Made by a program: the position numbers and the translations under genes
Shown: positions 6,914 to 13,970 of the stretch, piece after piece
Numbering within the stretch: the stretch's first letter is position 1
Layout: every line of letters begins with the position of its first letter
Origin: Oscillospiraceae bacterium
Lineage (GTDB): Bacteria > Bacillota_A > Clostridia > Oscillospirales > Oscillospiraceae
DNA length: 16,509 nt
Reading direction: 5' to 3'
Assembly: GCA_017415945.1 (NCBI GenBank)
Contig: JAFQDR010000281.1
Coordinates: forward strand, 1-16,509
Notes under the pieces: generated by a model
The model's database searches: none
Seen by the model: the letters and a program-made list of their open reading frames with translations, nothing else
Told to the model about the DNA's origin: nothing

Positions 6914-6942
6914 ATTGTACACCCTTGCCTATTTTATGTCAA
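6914..6942 (-). promoter_or_regulatory. rny promoter
   Basis: On the minus strand: a perfect TTGACA (6937-6942), 17-nt spacer and TACAAT (6914-6919). It is the strongest -35/-10 pair between rny and tex on this strand and faces away from the tex promoter at 7078-7106. Confidence 0.8.
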
Positions 6943-7050
6943 GTGATTTTAGCTCGCGCATACATGAAGTAAATCGTTATGTGGGTGCCCGGTAACGGAT
7001 TTGCAGAGGAAGTTTTCGCACATGACCCTACAAGGTGCGGCGGAGGATTT

Positions 7051-7076
7051 GCGGACCGTCGGGGCAATGCTCCCTA
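7051..7076 (-). repeat. GTAGGG-led intergenic repeat, diverged copy
   Basis: Minus strand begins GTAGGGAGC at 7076 and continues to CCGC, then AAATCCTCC. The same lead (GTAGGGRCG) opens the hairpin repeats at 10150-10173 and 12132-12154, all on the minus strand. Here the internal hairpin is poor. A second GTAGGG on the minus strand lies at 7026-7031. It sits just upstream of the tex promoter. Together with the rny promoter and leader it accounts for the 501-base gap 6638-7138. Confidence 0.4.
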
Positions 7077-7077
7077 C

Positions 7078-7106
7078 TTGCCATTGACGGAAAAATCTGC
7101 TACAAT
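7078..7106 (+). promoter_or_regulatory. tex promoter
   Basis: TTGCCA (7078-7083), 17-nt spacer, TACAAT (7101-7106). Transcription should start near 7113, giving a leader of about 26 nt that contains the ribosome binding site GGAG before the ATG at 7139. Confidence 0.75.
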
Positions 7107-7138
7107 ACAGGCTCCGATTTGAAAAGGAGAATTTTACT

Positions 7139-9292
7139 ATGGACATTATCAAGGTCTTGTCGGCTGAGCTCAATCAGCCCGCAAGCTATATCGAAAACGT
7201 CATTGCCCTGATGGATGAGGGGAACACCATCCCCTTTATTGCCCGCTACCGTAAGGAGCTCCACGGGGGCATGGACGACACCACCCTGCGTAAGCTGGAG
7301 GAGCGGGTGCAGTATCTGCGGAATCTGGACAAGCGCAGAGAGGAGATCCGCAGCGGCATTGACAATCAGGGGAAGCTCACCGAGGAGCTGTCCGCTGCCA
7401 TTGATGCCGCAGTGACCTTGGCAGAGCTGGAGGACATTTACCGTCCCTACAAGCAGAAGCGCCGCACCCGTGCCACTGTGGCCCGTGAAAAGGGTCTGGC
7501 ACCTCTGGCGGAGCTGCTGTTTGCCCAGAAGAAGGACTGCCCCGCACCCGAAGCTGCTGCGGCGGACTACATCGACGAGGAAAAGGGCGTCAACACCATC
7601 GAGGAAGCATTGGCAGGTGCATCCGACATCATTGCGGAAATCATCAGCGACGATGCGGACATTCGCAAGAACCTCCGTGAGCTGTACACCAAGAAGGGTG
7701 AGCTGCAGTGCGGCAAGGCAAGCGAGGAGCAGGAGGACAGCGTATACCGCCTGTACTACGACTTCAAGCAGCCTTTGACCAAGATGCAGGGGCATCAGGT
7801 GCTGGCCATCAACCGCGGGGAGCGGGAAGGCTTTCTGAAGGTAGGCGCGGCGCTGGACGAGGAGACCGCTCTCATTGCCCTGCGCCGTCAGGTGGTGCGC
7901 CCCGGCAGCGCAAGCATGGCTTTTGTGCGCAGTGCCGCCGATGACGCATGGGGCAGACTGATTGAGCCCAGCTTGGAGCGTGAAATGCGCGCCATGCTCA
8001 CCGATGCGGCCAATGAAGGGGCCATCGGCAACTTCGCACTGAATCTGCGCCCCCTGCTCATGCAGCCTCCCGTAAAGGGCAAGGTCACCATGGGTCTGGA
8101 CCCCGGCTATAAGAACGGCTGCAAGGTAGCGGTTGTAGATGGCACGGGCAAGGTGCTGGATACCACCGTGGTATACCCCACCTTCGGGGAACGGAAGAAG
8201 CAGGAGGCCATTGACAAGCTGACCCGTCTGGTGAAGAAGCATGGCGTAGAGCATATTGCCATCGGCAACGGCACCGCATCCCGTGAGACCGAGCAGATGA
8301 CCGTGGAAATGATCGCCAAGCTGCCCGAAGTCAGCTATATGATCGTCAACGAGGCGGGGGCATCCGTGTATTCCGCATCCCCTCTGGCGGCGGAGGAATT
8401 CCCCGAGTTTGACGTAAACCTGCGCTCTGCGGTGTCCATTGCCCGCCGTATGCAGGACCCTCTGGCGGAGCTGGTGAAAATCGACCCCAAGGCCATCGGC
8501 GTGGGACAGTATCAGCACGATATGCCCCAGGCACGGCTGACAGAGGCGCTCAACGGCGTTGTGGAGGACTGCGTAAACAGCGTAGGCGTTGACCTGAACA
8601 CCGCCAGTGCGCCTTTGCTGAAGGCTGTGGCGGGCCTCAACGGCACTACCGCAAAGAACATCGTCAAGTACCGCGAGGAAAACGGCGTGTTCACCTCCCG
8701 CAAGCAGGTGCTGAAGGTGCCCAAGCTGGGGCCCAAGGCGTACGAGCAGTGCGCGGGCTTCCTGCGTGTACCCGAAAGCAAGAACGTACTGGACAATACC
8801 GGCGTACACCCCGAAAGCTATGCCGCAGCAGAGCAGCTGCTGAAGCTGTGCGGCTATGATCTGACGGATGTGGCAAAGGGCGAGCTGAGCCTGCTGTCCT
8901 CCAAGGTGAAGCTCATGGGTGAGCAGAAGCTTGCGGAGCAGTGCGGCATCGGTGTGCCCACCCTGCAGGACATTGTTGCCGAGCTCATGAAGCCCGGTCG
9001 TGACCCCCGCGACGAGCTGCCCAAGCCCGTGCTGCGGAAGGACGTGCTGTCCATCAGCGACCTTGCTGTGGGCATGGAGCTGACAGGCACTGTGCGCAAT
9101 GTCATCGACTTCGGTGCATTTGTGGACATCGGTGTCCATCAGGATGGTCTGGTGCATATCTCCCGCATGAGCGATAAGTTTATCAAGCACCCCTCTCAGG
9201 TGGTCAGCGTGGGCGATGTGGTCACCGTCTGGGTCACCGAGGTAGACGAAAAGAAAAAACGAATCGGCTTGACCATGAAGCAGCCGAAGTGA
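7139..9292 (+). CDS. tex: Tex-family S1 RNA-binding protein
   Basis: 717 residues, the normal Tex size. Order of domains: N-terminal helical Tex region (opening with VIALMDEGNTIPFIARYRKE at about 21-40), a YqgF/RNase H-like fold starting near 315 (VTMGLDPGYKNGCKVAVVDG), tandem helix-hairpin-helix motifs about 485-545 (VDLNTASAPLL, then KVPKLGPKAYEQCAGFLR) and a C-terminal S1 domain at about 644-717 (GTVRNVIDFGAFVDIGVHQD). Tex proteins bind nucleic acid and associate with transcription; in several species they affect toxin or virulence gene expression, but the exact reaction is unsettled. The ATG at 7139 has GAAAAGGAG ahead of it and sits downstream of a good promoter. It forms a single-gene unit, with a terminator shared with the convergent gene at 9336-10070. 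Confidence 0.96.
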   Translation: MDIIKVLSAELNQPASYIENVIALMDEGNTIPFIARYRKELHGGMDDTTLRKLEERVQYLRNLDKRREEIRSGIDNQGKLTEELSAAIDAAVTLAELEDIYRPYKQKRRTRATVAREKGLAPLAELLFAQKKDCPAPEAAAADYIDEEKGVNTIEEALAGASDIIAEIISDDADIRKNLRELYTKKGELQCGKASEEQEDSVYRLYYDFKQPLTKMQGHQVLAINRGEREGFLKVGAALDEETALIALRRQVVRPGSASMAFVRSAADDAWGRLIEPSLEREMRAMLTDAANEGAIGNFALNLRPLLMQPPVKGKVTMGLDPGYKNGCKVAVVDGTGKVLDTTVVYPTFGERKKQEAIDKLTRLVKKHGVEHIAIGNGTASRETEQMTVEMIAKLPEVSYMIVNEAGASVYSASPLAAEEFPEFDVNLRSAVSIARRMQDPLAELVKIDPKAIGVGQYQHDMPQARLTEALNGVVEDCVNSVGVDLNTASAPLLKAVAGLNGTTAKNIVKYREENGVFTSRKQVLKVPKLGPKAYEQCAGFLRVPESKNVLDNTGVHPESYAAAEQLLKLCGYDLTDVAKGELSLLSSKVKLMGEQKLAEQCGIGVPTLQDIVAELMKPGRDPRDELPKPVLRKDVLSISDLAVGMELTGTVRNVIDFGAFVDIGVHQDGLVHISRMSDKFIKHPSQVVSVGDVVTVWVTEVDEKKKRIGLTMKQPK

Positions 9293-9305
9293 AATACAAA
9301 AAATG

Positions 9306-9331
9306 AAGCGGACTTCGTGAGAAGTCCGCTT
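9306..9331. terminator. Bidirectional terminator between tex and the SLH gene
   Basis: An 11-bp perfect stem (9306-9316 with 9321-9331), loop GTGA. On the minus strand it is followed by a run of T from the A tract at 9298-9303; on the plus strand by a T-rich stretch. It serves both convergent genes. Confidence 0.9.
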
Positions 9332-9335
9332 TCGT

Positions 9336-10070
9336 TTATTTGATGATAGGTTTCGGTGTGATGGGAACGGGGACGGGGATAAAGGATGGTATAGGTGTGG
9401 GTACGGGACGGATGGTGGGACGAGGGGGCAGGGTGATGATGGGCTTAATGGTGGGAGGCGTGCCATAGACCTTGTACAGGAAGGTGACCACCTGTGCTCT
9501 GGTGCAGATGTTGTCGGGGCCGAAATTGCCGTTGCCGATACCGCTGGTTACCTTGTTTTCCATTGCCCATGTGACGGGGCGGGCATACCAGTCCGTGTCC
9601 GCCACATCGGCGAATCTGCTGACGCCCGTGACCTTGGGCTTCCCCACGGCAGCGTACAGGAAGGTGACGATCTGTGCTCTGGTGCATTCCGCGTCGGGGG
9701 AGAAGGTGTCGGAAGATGTGCCGCTTGTGATGCCTTTTTCCACTGCCCACAGTACCGCTGTGGCGTACCATGCATCGGGGGAGACATCCCCAAAGGGATT
9801 GCATTTCCGCAGGGGCAGAGGTCTGCCGTTGGCTGCCCACAGGAAAGTGACTACCTGTGCGCGGGTGCAGCCCTCGTTGGGGGCGAAATTCATCTCTCCC
9901 TTGCCGCTTGTGATTCCTTGCTCCTTCGCCCACAGGACGGAGCTGTAATACCAGTCGGTTGCTTTTACGTCTGTGAACAAATTGTCAGCAGCAAATACCA
10001 TGGGGCTCAGACTCATGAGAATGCAAAGTGCCATCAGCAGGGAAAGGCAAGATTTGATGGTTCGGTTCAT
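9336..10070 (-). CDS. Secreted protein of three S-layer-homology repeats
   Basis: 244 residues. Signal peptide 1-27 (positive MNRTIK, hydrophobic core, cleavage after VFA). The mature protein is three SLH repeats, about 31-82, 92-143 and 152-203, each with F-x-D-V, a W-containing helix, GIT or KVTSG and CTRAQ-V/I-VTFL. SLH repeats bind pyruvylated wall polymers and anchor proteins to the cell surface. A tail of 40 residues (205-244) is nearly all Pro, Ile, Thr and Val with spaced charges. There is no catalytic or ligand-binding domain, so it may be a wall-bound structural protein or a spacer-type adhesin with the proline tail exposed. The start follows AAAGGAGG by 7 bases; a longer frame upstream lacks such a site. 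Confidence 0.9.
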   Translation of the reverse strand: MNRTIKSCLSLLMALCILMSLSPMVFAADNLFTDVKATDWYYSSVLWAKEQGITSGKGEMNFAPNEGCTRAQVVTFLWAANGRPLPLRKCNPFGDVSPDAWYATAVLWAVEKGITSGTSSDTFSPDAECTRAQIVTFLYAAVGKPKVTGVSRFADVADTDWYARPVTWAMENKVTSGIGNGNFGPDNICTRAQVVTFLYKVYGTPPTIKPIITLPPRPTIRPVPTPIPSFIPVPVPITPKPIIK

Positions 10071-10104
10071 GGAACAACCTCCTTTGAGGACTTTTCTTGG
10101 AACC

Positions 10105-10133
10105 ATTATACCCCTTTTGCAGTCAAATGGGAA
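10105..10133 (-). promoter_or_regulatory. Possible promoter of the SLH gene
   Basis: On the minus strand a perfect TATAAT (10105-10110) lies 17 nt from TTCCCA (10128-10133), which matches TTGACA at four of six places. It is about 35 bases before the ATG. The -10 box is convincing, the -35 box weak. The rest of the gap up to 10270 holds the repeat at 10150-10173. Confidence 0.5.
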
Positions 10134-10149
10134 GGAGGGATCAGCAAAA

Positions 10150-10173
10150 GGACACCCGCAAGGGGCGTCCCTA
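10150..10173 (-). repeat. GTAGGG-led hairpin repeat
   Basis: Minus strand: GTAGGGACG lead, with a stem GGACGCCC/GGGTGTCC. On this strand the stem pairs fully if one G-U pair is allowed; on the plus strand the same place is an A-C mismatch, which favours a minus-strand RNA if it is transcribed. Adjacent AAATCCTCC (minus, about 10177-10187) also occurs near 6711 and 7041. Similar short repeats are, from memory, common between genes in Oscillospiraceae. Confidence 0.5.
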
Positions 10174-10269
10174 CGGGGAGGATTTCTGTGTGATGCAGAA
10201 TATTTACGCAGAAACGATACCGTGCAGAAATGAAATGATATGCGATACGATGGTACGAACTGAAAAACC

Positions 10270-10298
10270 TTGGAATTATCTCTCAAATAGGGTATAAT
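10270..10298 (+). promoter_or_regulatory. Promoter of the PMT-family glycosyltransferase
   Basis: TTGGAA (10270-10275), 17-nt spacer, TATAAT (10293-10298). The in-frame ATG at 10297 lies inside the -10 box, so translation cannot begin there; this settles the start at 10330. Confidence 0.75.
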
Positions 10299-10329
10299 GA
10301 AGGATAACACGAAAACAGGAGTGTGGAGT

Positions 10330-12087
10330 ATGAAGTATATTCTCATGGGGGCATTGATCCTCTTTATCATATACGTGGGCTATCGCTTTGCCGAGCAGCT
10401 TGCTGTGCACAAGACTGGCCCCGTGAAAACCAAGGGTGCCATGGAGCGCATTGACTGTATTCTGCTGGCGGCTCTGATGCTGGTGTATGGCTGCACCGCC
10501 TTTATCAATCTGGGCAGTCGGGAGGCTCCCGAGACCTTCCACCACTTTGAGCCCGGTGCCAGCGTGACCCTTGACCTTGGGGAGGTGCGGGAGATTTCCC
10601 ACATCTACATCTACACAGGTCTGAACACAGGCAGCTATGACCTGTGGGGCAGTGTGGACGGGTCAAGCTATGAGATGTATGAGACCATTGAGCAGAACTA
10701 TGCGGAGCTGTTCGACTGGTGCAAAAGCAGCGGGGATACCCCACACACCGCACGGTATTTGTGGCTGGGTACAGGCAGCGATCTGTATCTGGGTGAAGTG
10801 GTGGCGGTGGACACGGCGGGCAATGTACTGCGGCTGAGCCCCTTGGATGAGGGCGGCGTGGCACTGACCGACGAGTTTGACACCTTCCCCGATGATTTGA
10901 GCTATCTGACGGGCACCTACTTCGACGAGATCTACCATGCCCGTACCGCCTACGAGCATATCGTGGGAATGTGGCCCTATGAGATCTCCCATCCCCCTCT
11001 GGGGAAGATCCTCATGGGTGTGGGCATCCGACTGTTCGGCATGAACCCCTTCGGCTATCGCTGCATGGGTACGCTGGCAGGGGTGCTGATGCTGCCCTTC
11101 CTGTACCTGCTGGCAAAGCGGATGCTGAAAAACACTGCGGGTGCCTTTGTGGCCACCACGGTGTTTGCCTTTGACTTCATGCACTTTGTCCAGACCCGTA
11201 TCGCCACCATCGACAGCTACGCCTTGCTGTTCATTGTGGCCATGTACTACTTCATGTATCGGTATGTGACGGAGCGGAATTTGAAATGCCTTGCCTTAAG
11301 CGGTGTGTGCTTCGGCTTGGGTGCCGCCAGCAAGTGGATCTGCATCTATGCGGGCATCGGCTTGGGGGTCATTTGGCTGATCCACTGGATCCGCAGACTC
11401 CGCGAGGAAGGGGACAGCAAAGCCTACTTCAAGAACATCGGCTTCTGCCTCATTTGGTTTGCGGCCATCCCCATCGCCATCTACTATATGAGCTACTACC
11501 CCTATGGGGAAAGCCTGGGTATGAGCGGCATCGGAATGTACTTCGAGCCCCGCTACGCAAAAATCGTCTGGGACAATCAGGTGAGCATGCTGACCTACCA
11601 TGTGGGAGTCAATGCCACCCATCCCTACTCCTCCAAGTGGTATGAGTGGATCTTCAACATCCGTCCCATTTTGTACTATCTGAACTATGGTACGGGCACC
11701 CGCGGCTCCATTGCGGCGTTCCTGAGCCCCCTGACCGCATGGGGCGGGCTGCTGGCTATGATCGCTATGAGTTATCTGGCGCTGTTCCGCAAGGACAGCA
11801 AGGCGGCCTTTATTGTACTGGGCTATCTGGCGCAGCTGCTGCCTTGGGTATTTGTGGAACGTATCGTGTTCAATTACCACTACTTCGCCTGCACGGTATT
11901 CCTTGCGCTGGCTCTGGGTTATGTGTGCGCGGTGCTGGACAATGGCGGGCGAAAGAAGCTGGCATACTCCGTTGCGGGGGTATCCGTGGGTCTGTTTGCC
12001 CTGTTCTATCCCGCCCTGAGCGGTATTTTGGTTGCCCAGAGCTACGGGGACAACATTATGAAATGGCTGAATACTTGGCCCATCTAA
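10330..12087 (+). CDS. PMT-family membrane glycosyltransferase (GT39-like)
   Basis: 585 residues, many membrane helices; transfers a sugar, usually mannose, from a polyprenyl-phosphate carrier to proteins or envelope polymers on the outer face of the membrane. Family marks: YFDEIYH (197-203) with the catalytic Asp-Glu in the first outer loop, and SHPPLGKILMG (220-230). Two N-terminal helices (about 3-19 and 41-60) precede a soluble stretch 65-180 that looks like a discoidin/F5-8C beta sandwich (VTLDLGEVREISHIYIY at 79-95, then YDLWGSVDGSSY at 103-114), placed just before the catalytic motif. That insertion could bind carbohydrate and steer the acceptor. The ATG at 10330 follows AGGAG; the upstream ATG overlaps the promoter. 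It stands alone, so acceptor and donor are not shown by context; the surface SLH protein next door is one possible acceptor, by inference only. Confidence 0.9.
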   Translation: MKYILMGALILFIIYVGYRFAEQLAVHKTGPVKTKGAMERIDCILLAALMLVYGCTAFINLGSREAPETFHHFEPGASVTLDLGEVREISHIYIYTGLNTGSYDLWGSVDGSSYEMYETIEQNYAELFDWCKSSGDTPHTARYLWLGTGSDLYLGEVVAVDTAGNVLRLSPLDEGGVALTDEFDTFPDDLSYLTGTYFDEIYHARTAYEHIVGMWPYEISHPPLGKILMGVGIRLFGMNPFGYRCMGTLAGVLMLPFLYLLAKRMLKNTAGAFVATTVFAFDFMHFVQTRIATIDSYALLFIVAMYYFMYRYVTERNLKCLALSGVCFGLGAASKWICIYAGIGLGVIWLIHWIRRLREEGDSKAYFKNIGFCLIWFAAIPIAIYYMSYYPYGESLGMSGIGMYFEPRYAKIVWDNQVSMLTYHVGVNATHPYSSKWYEWIFNIRPILYYLNYGTGTRGSIAAFLSPLTAWGGLLAMIAMSYLALFRKDSKAAFIVLGYLAQLLPWVFVERIVFNYHYFACTVFLALALGYVCAVLDNGGRKKLAYSVAGVSVGLFALFYPALSGILVAQSYGDNIMKWLNTWPI

Positions 12088-12131
12088 GCATTAGAATACA
12101 GATTGGACCTACAATAAGGCATTTAGATGGC

Positions 12132-12154
12132 GGGCGGATACTATCCGCCCCTAC
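12132..12154. terminator. GTAGGG-type hairpin acting as likely terminator
   Basis: Stem GGGCGGAT/ATCCGCCC (12132-12139 with 12143-12150), 3-nt loop, read on the minus strand after a GTAGGGGCG lead. It is the same repeat type as 10150-10173. On the plus strand an alternative pairing of CCGCC (12145-12149) with GGCGG (12160-12164) is followed by five T, so the repeat region probably ends the glycosyltransferase transcript. Confidence 0.6.
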
Positions 12155-12171
12155 TGGATGGCGGTTTTTCA

Positions 12172-12200
12172 TTGACGGAAATCCATTTTGGATTTATAAT
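12172..12200 (+). promoter_or_regulatory. rpiB promoter
   Basis: TTGACG (12172-12177), 17-nt spacer, TATAAT (12195-12200). The start of transcription falls near 12207, with a leader of about 36 nt. It drives rpiB and the coupled gene behind it. Confidence 0.85.
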
Positions 12201-12242
12201 AATATGGTTAAATTATAAAATATGATTGCGAGGTAATTGATT

Positions 12243-12680
12243 ATGATCGCTTTGGGTTGTGACCACGGCGGCTTCGGTCTGAAGCAGGCTGTGAAGAAGT
12301 ATCTGGAAGAAAAGGGTCTGGAATACAAGGATTTCGGCACCTACTCCGAGGAAAGCTGTGACTATCCCGTTTACGGGGAAGCAGTCGCCCGTGCAGTCGC
12401 AAGCGGCGAATGTGACCGCGGCATCATCATCTGCGGCACCGGCATCGGCATTTCCATTGCCGCAAATAAGGTTCCCGGCATCCGTGCGGCTCTGTGCCAC
12501 AATGCTTTCACTGCGCAGATGTGCAGAGAACACAACAACGCACAGATCGTGTCCATGGGCGCACGCGTCATTGACGAGGCTACCGCTCTGGAAATCGTGG
12601 ATATCTTCTTGAACACCGAATTTGCAGGCGGCAGACATACCGGCCGTGTAGAAAAACTGATGGAGATTGAAAACCGTTGA
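12243..12680 (+). CDS. rpiB: Ribose-5-phosphate isomerase B
   Basis: Interconverts ribose 5-phosphate and ribulose 5-phosphate in the non-oxidative pentose phosphate pathway; cytoplasmic. 145 residues, normal for RpiB/LacAB. Seen: CDHGG (6-10), Cys64 in ICGTGIGISIAANK (63-76), the catalytic base position of the family, HN at 86-87 and EHNNAQIVSMGAR (96-108). The ATG at 12243 is preferred over an in-frame TTG at 12237, since GAGG lies 9 bases ahead. The stop overlaps the TTG start of the next gene. Allose-6-phosphate isomerase activity is known for some homologues, but nothing nearby suggests it. Confidence 0.95.
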   Translation: MIALGCDHGGFGLKQAVKKYLEEKGLEYKDFGTYSEESCDYPVYGEAVARAVASGECDRGIIICGTGIGISIAANKVPGIRAALCHNAFTAQMCREHNNAQIVSMGARVIDEATALEIVDIFLNTEFAGGRHTGRVEKLMEIENR

Positions 12681-13786
12681 ACGAACAGCGCAATTGGGAT
12701 GTGTATCCCGGCAAAAAGAAACACTATAACTGGCTGACCTTCCTTGTAGGCGTGGCTGTGGTGGTTGTGGCTGTTGTGATCCTGCTGTTCTCCTCCTTCC
12801 AGAAGTATCTGGTATACCGTCAGGACGGTGTGCATTTGGATCTGCCTTATATTGAAAGCAGCTATGAGGCACCGGAGGATCTGGAGGGCATCACCCGTGA
12901 GCCTGTGCAGGCGGAGCTGGTACTGGACGGCTATGACTTCTCCGATGTGAAGACTGATGCGGGGGAAGGCGTGAACATTATCAAGGCCATGTATGTGACC
13001 TATGACCAGATCAACGATGACTCTCTGGAAAACTACGTTAACCGCGCCAAGCTCAACAATGCCAAGACCCTTGTACTGCAGGTAAAGCCCGAAAGCGGAC
13101 AGCTGGTGTACGCTTCGGAAGCGGACTTTGCTTTGGGCTACGGCCTCAGCGGCAGCTATGATCTGAAGAACAAGGTGCTGCAGCTGAAGGAACGCGGCTA
13201 TTATCTGATTGCGGATGTGACCTGTCTGCTGGACTCCACTGTCGTGACCCGCTATATGGGCTCGGCACTGACTGCACCCAACGGTGCGGTTCTGGCTACG
13301 GAGGCCGGTTACTGGATGGATCCCTACAGCCCCGAGTACCGGCAGTATCTGGTGGATGTGTGCAAGGAACTGATCTACATGGGCTTCAATGAGATCATGT
13401 TCAGCTACATGGCCCACCCCGTGGCGGAGGAGATTCGCTATACCCAGCAGATGACCCAGCAGCCCACCCCCGAGGCAGCCATCTCCAGCTTTGCCATTTA
13501 TATGGAGCGAGAGCTGGGGGATCTGGCACCCATCGGACTGCGTGTATCCGCGGAAGCGTTAAACAATGGTGTCGGCTCCAATGGGCAGGATATGAAGGTT
13601 CTGGGCAAGGTCTTTGACCGTATCTACTGCTCCAGCACCTCCAATACCTATCAGAGCGATCTGGACAAGGCGCTGGGGTACATGGACTCCACGGACACCG
13701 ACCGCTTTGTGCCCTACGGCTATTCCGCACCCACGGACAACAGCTGGATGCTGCTGACATGGGTAGACACAAGTGAAGACGAATAA
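12677..13786 (+). CDS. Membrane-anchored putative glycoside hydrolase (DUF4015-like)
   Basis: 369 residues. One membrane helix, about 19-39, with a basic N-terminal side, so the rest lies outside the cell. The body has the pattern of the DUF4015 putative glycoside hydrolase family: GVNIIKAMYVTYDQIND (98-114), TLVLQVKPESGQLVYAS (131-147), then YWMDPYSPEYRQYLVDV (212-228) and MGFNEIMFSYMAHP (235-248). Relatives I remember end this last motif as FDYIRFP; here the Asp is Ser and the Arg-Phe is Ala-His, so activity may be altered or lost. Translation starts at a TTG that overlaps the rpiB stop (TTGA) with GGAG about 12 bases ahead, so it is coupled to rpiB. A cell-envelope sugar substrate is inferred, not shown. 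Confidence 0.75.
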   Translation: MNEQRNWDVYPGKKKHYNWLTFLVGVAVVVVAVVILLFSSFQKYLVYRQDGVHLDLPYIESSYEAPEDLEGITREPVQAELVLDGYDFSDVKTDAGEGVNIIKAMYVTYDQINDDSLENYVNRAKLNNAKTLVLQVKPESGQLVYASEADFALGYGLSGSYDLKNKVLQLKERGYYLIADVTCLLDSTVVTRYMGSALTAPNGAVLATEAGYWMDPYSPEYRQYLVDVCKELIYMGFNEIMFSYMAHPVAEEIRYTQQMTQQPTPEAAISSFAIYMERELGDLAPIGLRVSAEALNNGVGSNGQDMKVLGKVFDRIYCSSTSNTYQSDLDKALGYMDSTDTDRFVPYGYSAPTDNSWMLLTWVDTSEDE

Positions 13787-13829
13787 CCCTTCGGGAGATT
13801 CGCTTTCAAGTAAGCGTGAATAATGAAAA

Positions 13830-13871
13830 GTGAATAGTTGTGGTGAAATACAATTCTGCGAATTGTATTTG
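13830..13871 (+). repeat. AATTC-TGY-GAATT hairpin repeat, copy 1
   Basis: An 18-nt lead (GTGAATAGTTGTGGTGAA, 13830-13847) is followed by an 11-bp stem (13846-13856 with 13860-13870) and loop TGC. The lead matches 15382-15399 at 17 of 18 places, and the stem has the same AATTC/GAATT core, but its outer pairs differ between copies in a compensated way (ATAC/GTAT here, ATC/GAT there). It lies beyond the end of the gene at 12677-13786. Confidence 0.65.
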
Positions 13872-13878
13872 AATGAAA

Positions 13879-13907
13879 ACAGGCAGCTGTGTTGTGCAGC
13901 TGCCTGT
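13879..13907 (+). terminator. Terminator of the rpiB operon
   Basis: An 11-bp perfect stem, ACAGGCAGCTG (13879-13889) against 13897-13907, with a 7-nt loop. It is followed on the plus strand by a T-rich stretch (13910-13926). Confidence 0.85.
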
Positions 13908-13931
13908 GCTTTTCTCTTATCTTTTATTTGC

Positions 13932-13963
13932 CGAAACGCCTCTCTATACAGGGAGGCGTTTCG
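13932..13963 (-). terminator. Terminator after mnmE
   Basis: An 11-bp stem, CGAAACGCCTC (13932-13942) against GAGGCGTTTCG (13953-13963), begins 8 bases past the mnmE stop on the minus strand. The T run beyond it is weak, so termination may rely on the next hairpin (13879-13907) too. Confidence 0.7.
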
Positions 13964-13970
13964 TTATTTG

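Noticed and set aside
6979..7122. A 47-codon plus-strand open frame upstream of tex
   Set aside because: It contains the tex -35 and -10 boxes and a copy of the GTAGGG repeat, has no ribosome binding site and resembles no protein.
7100..9466. A 788-codon open frame on the minus strand opposite tex
   Set aside because: It is antisense to a full, clearly recognisable Tex protein; its translation is Leu/His/Gln-rich with no family motifs and no ribosome binding site. High codon bias in tex explains the lack of stops.
12371..13417. A 348-codon minus-strand open frame across rpiB and the next gene
   Set aside because: It crosses two genes that overlap and are supported by family motifs, and lacks its own promoter or ribosome binding site.
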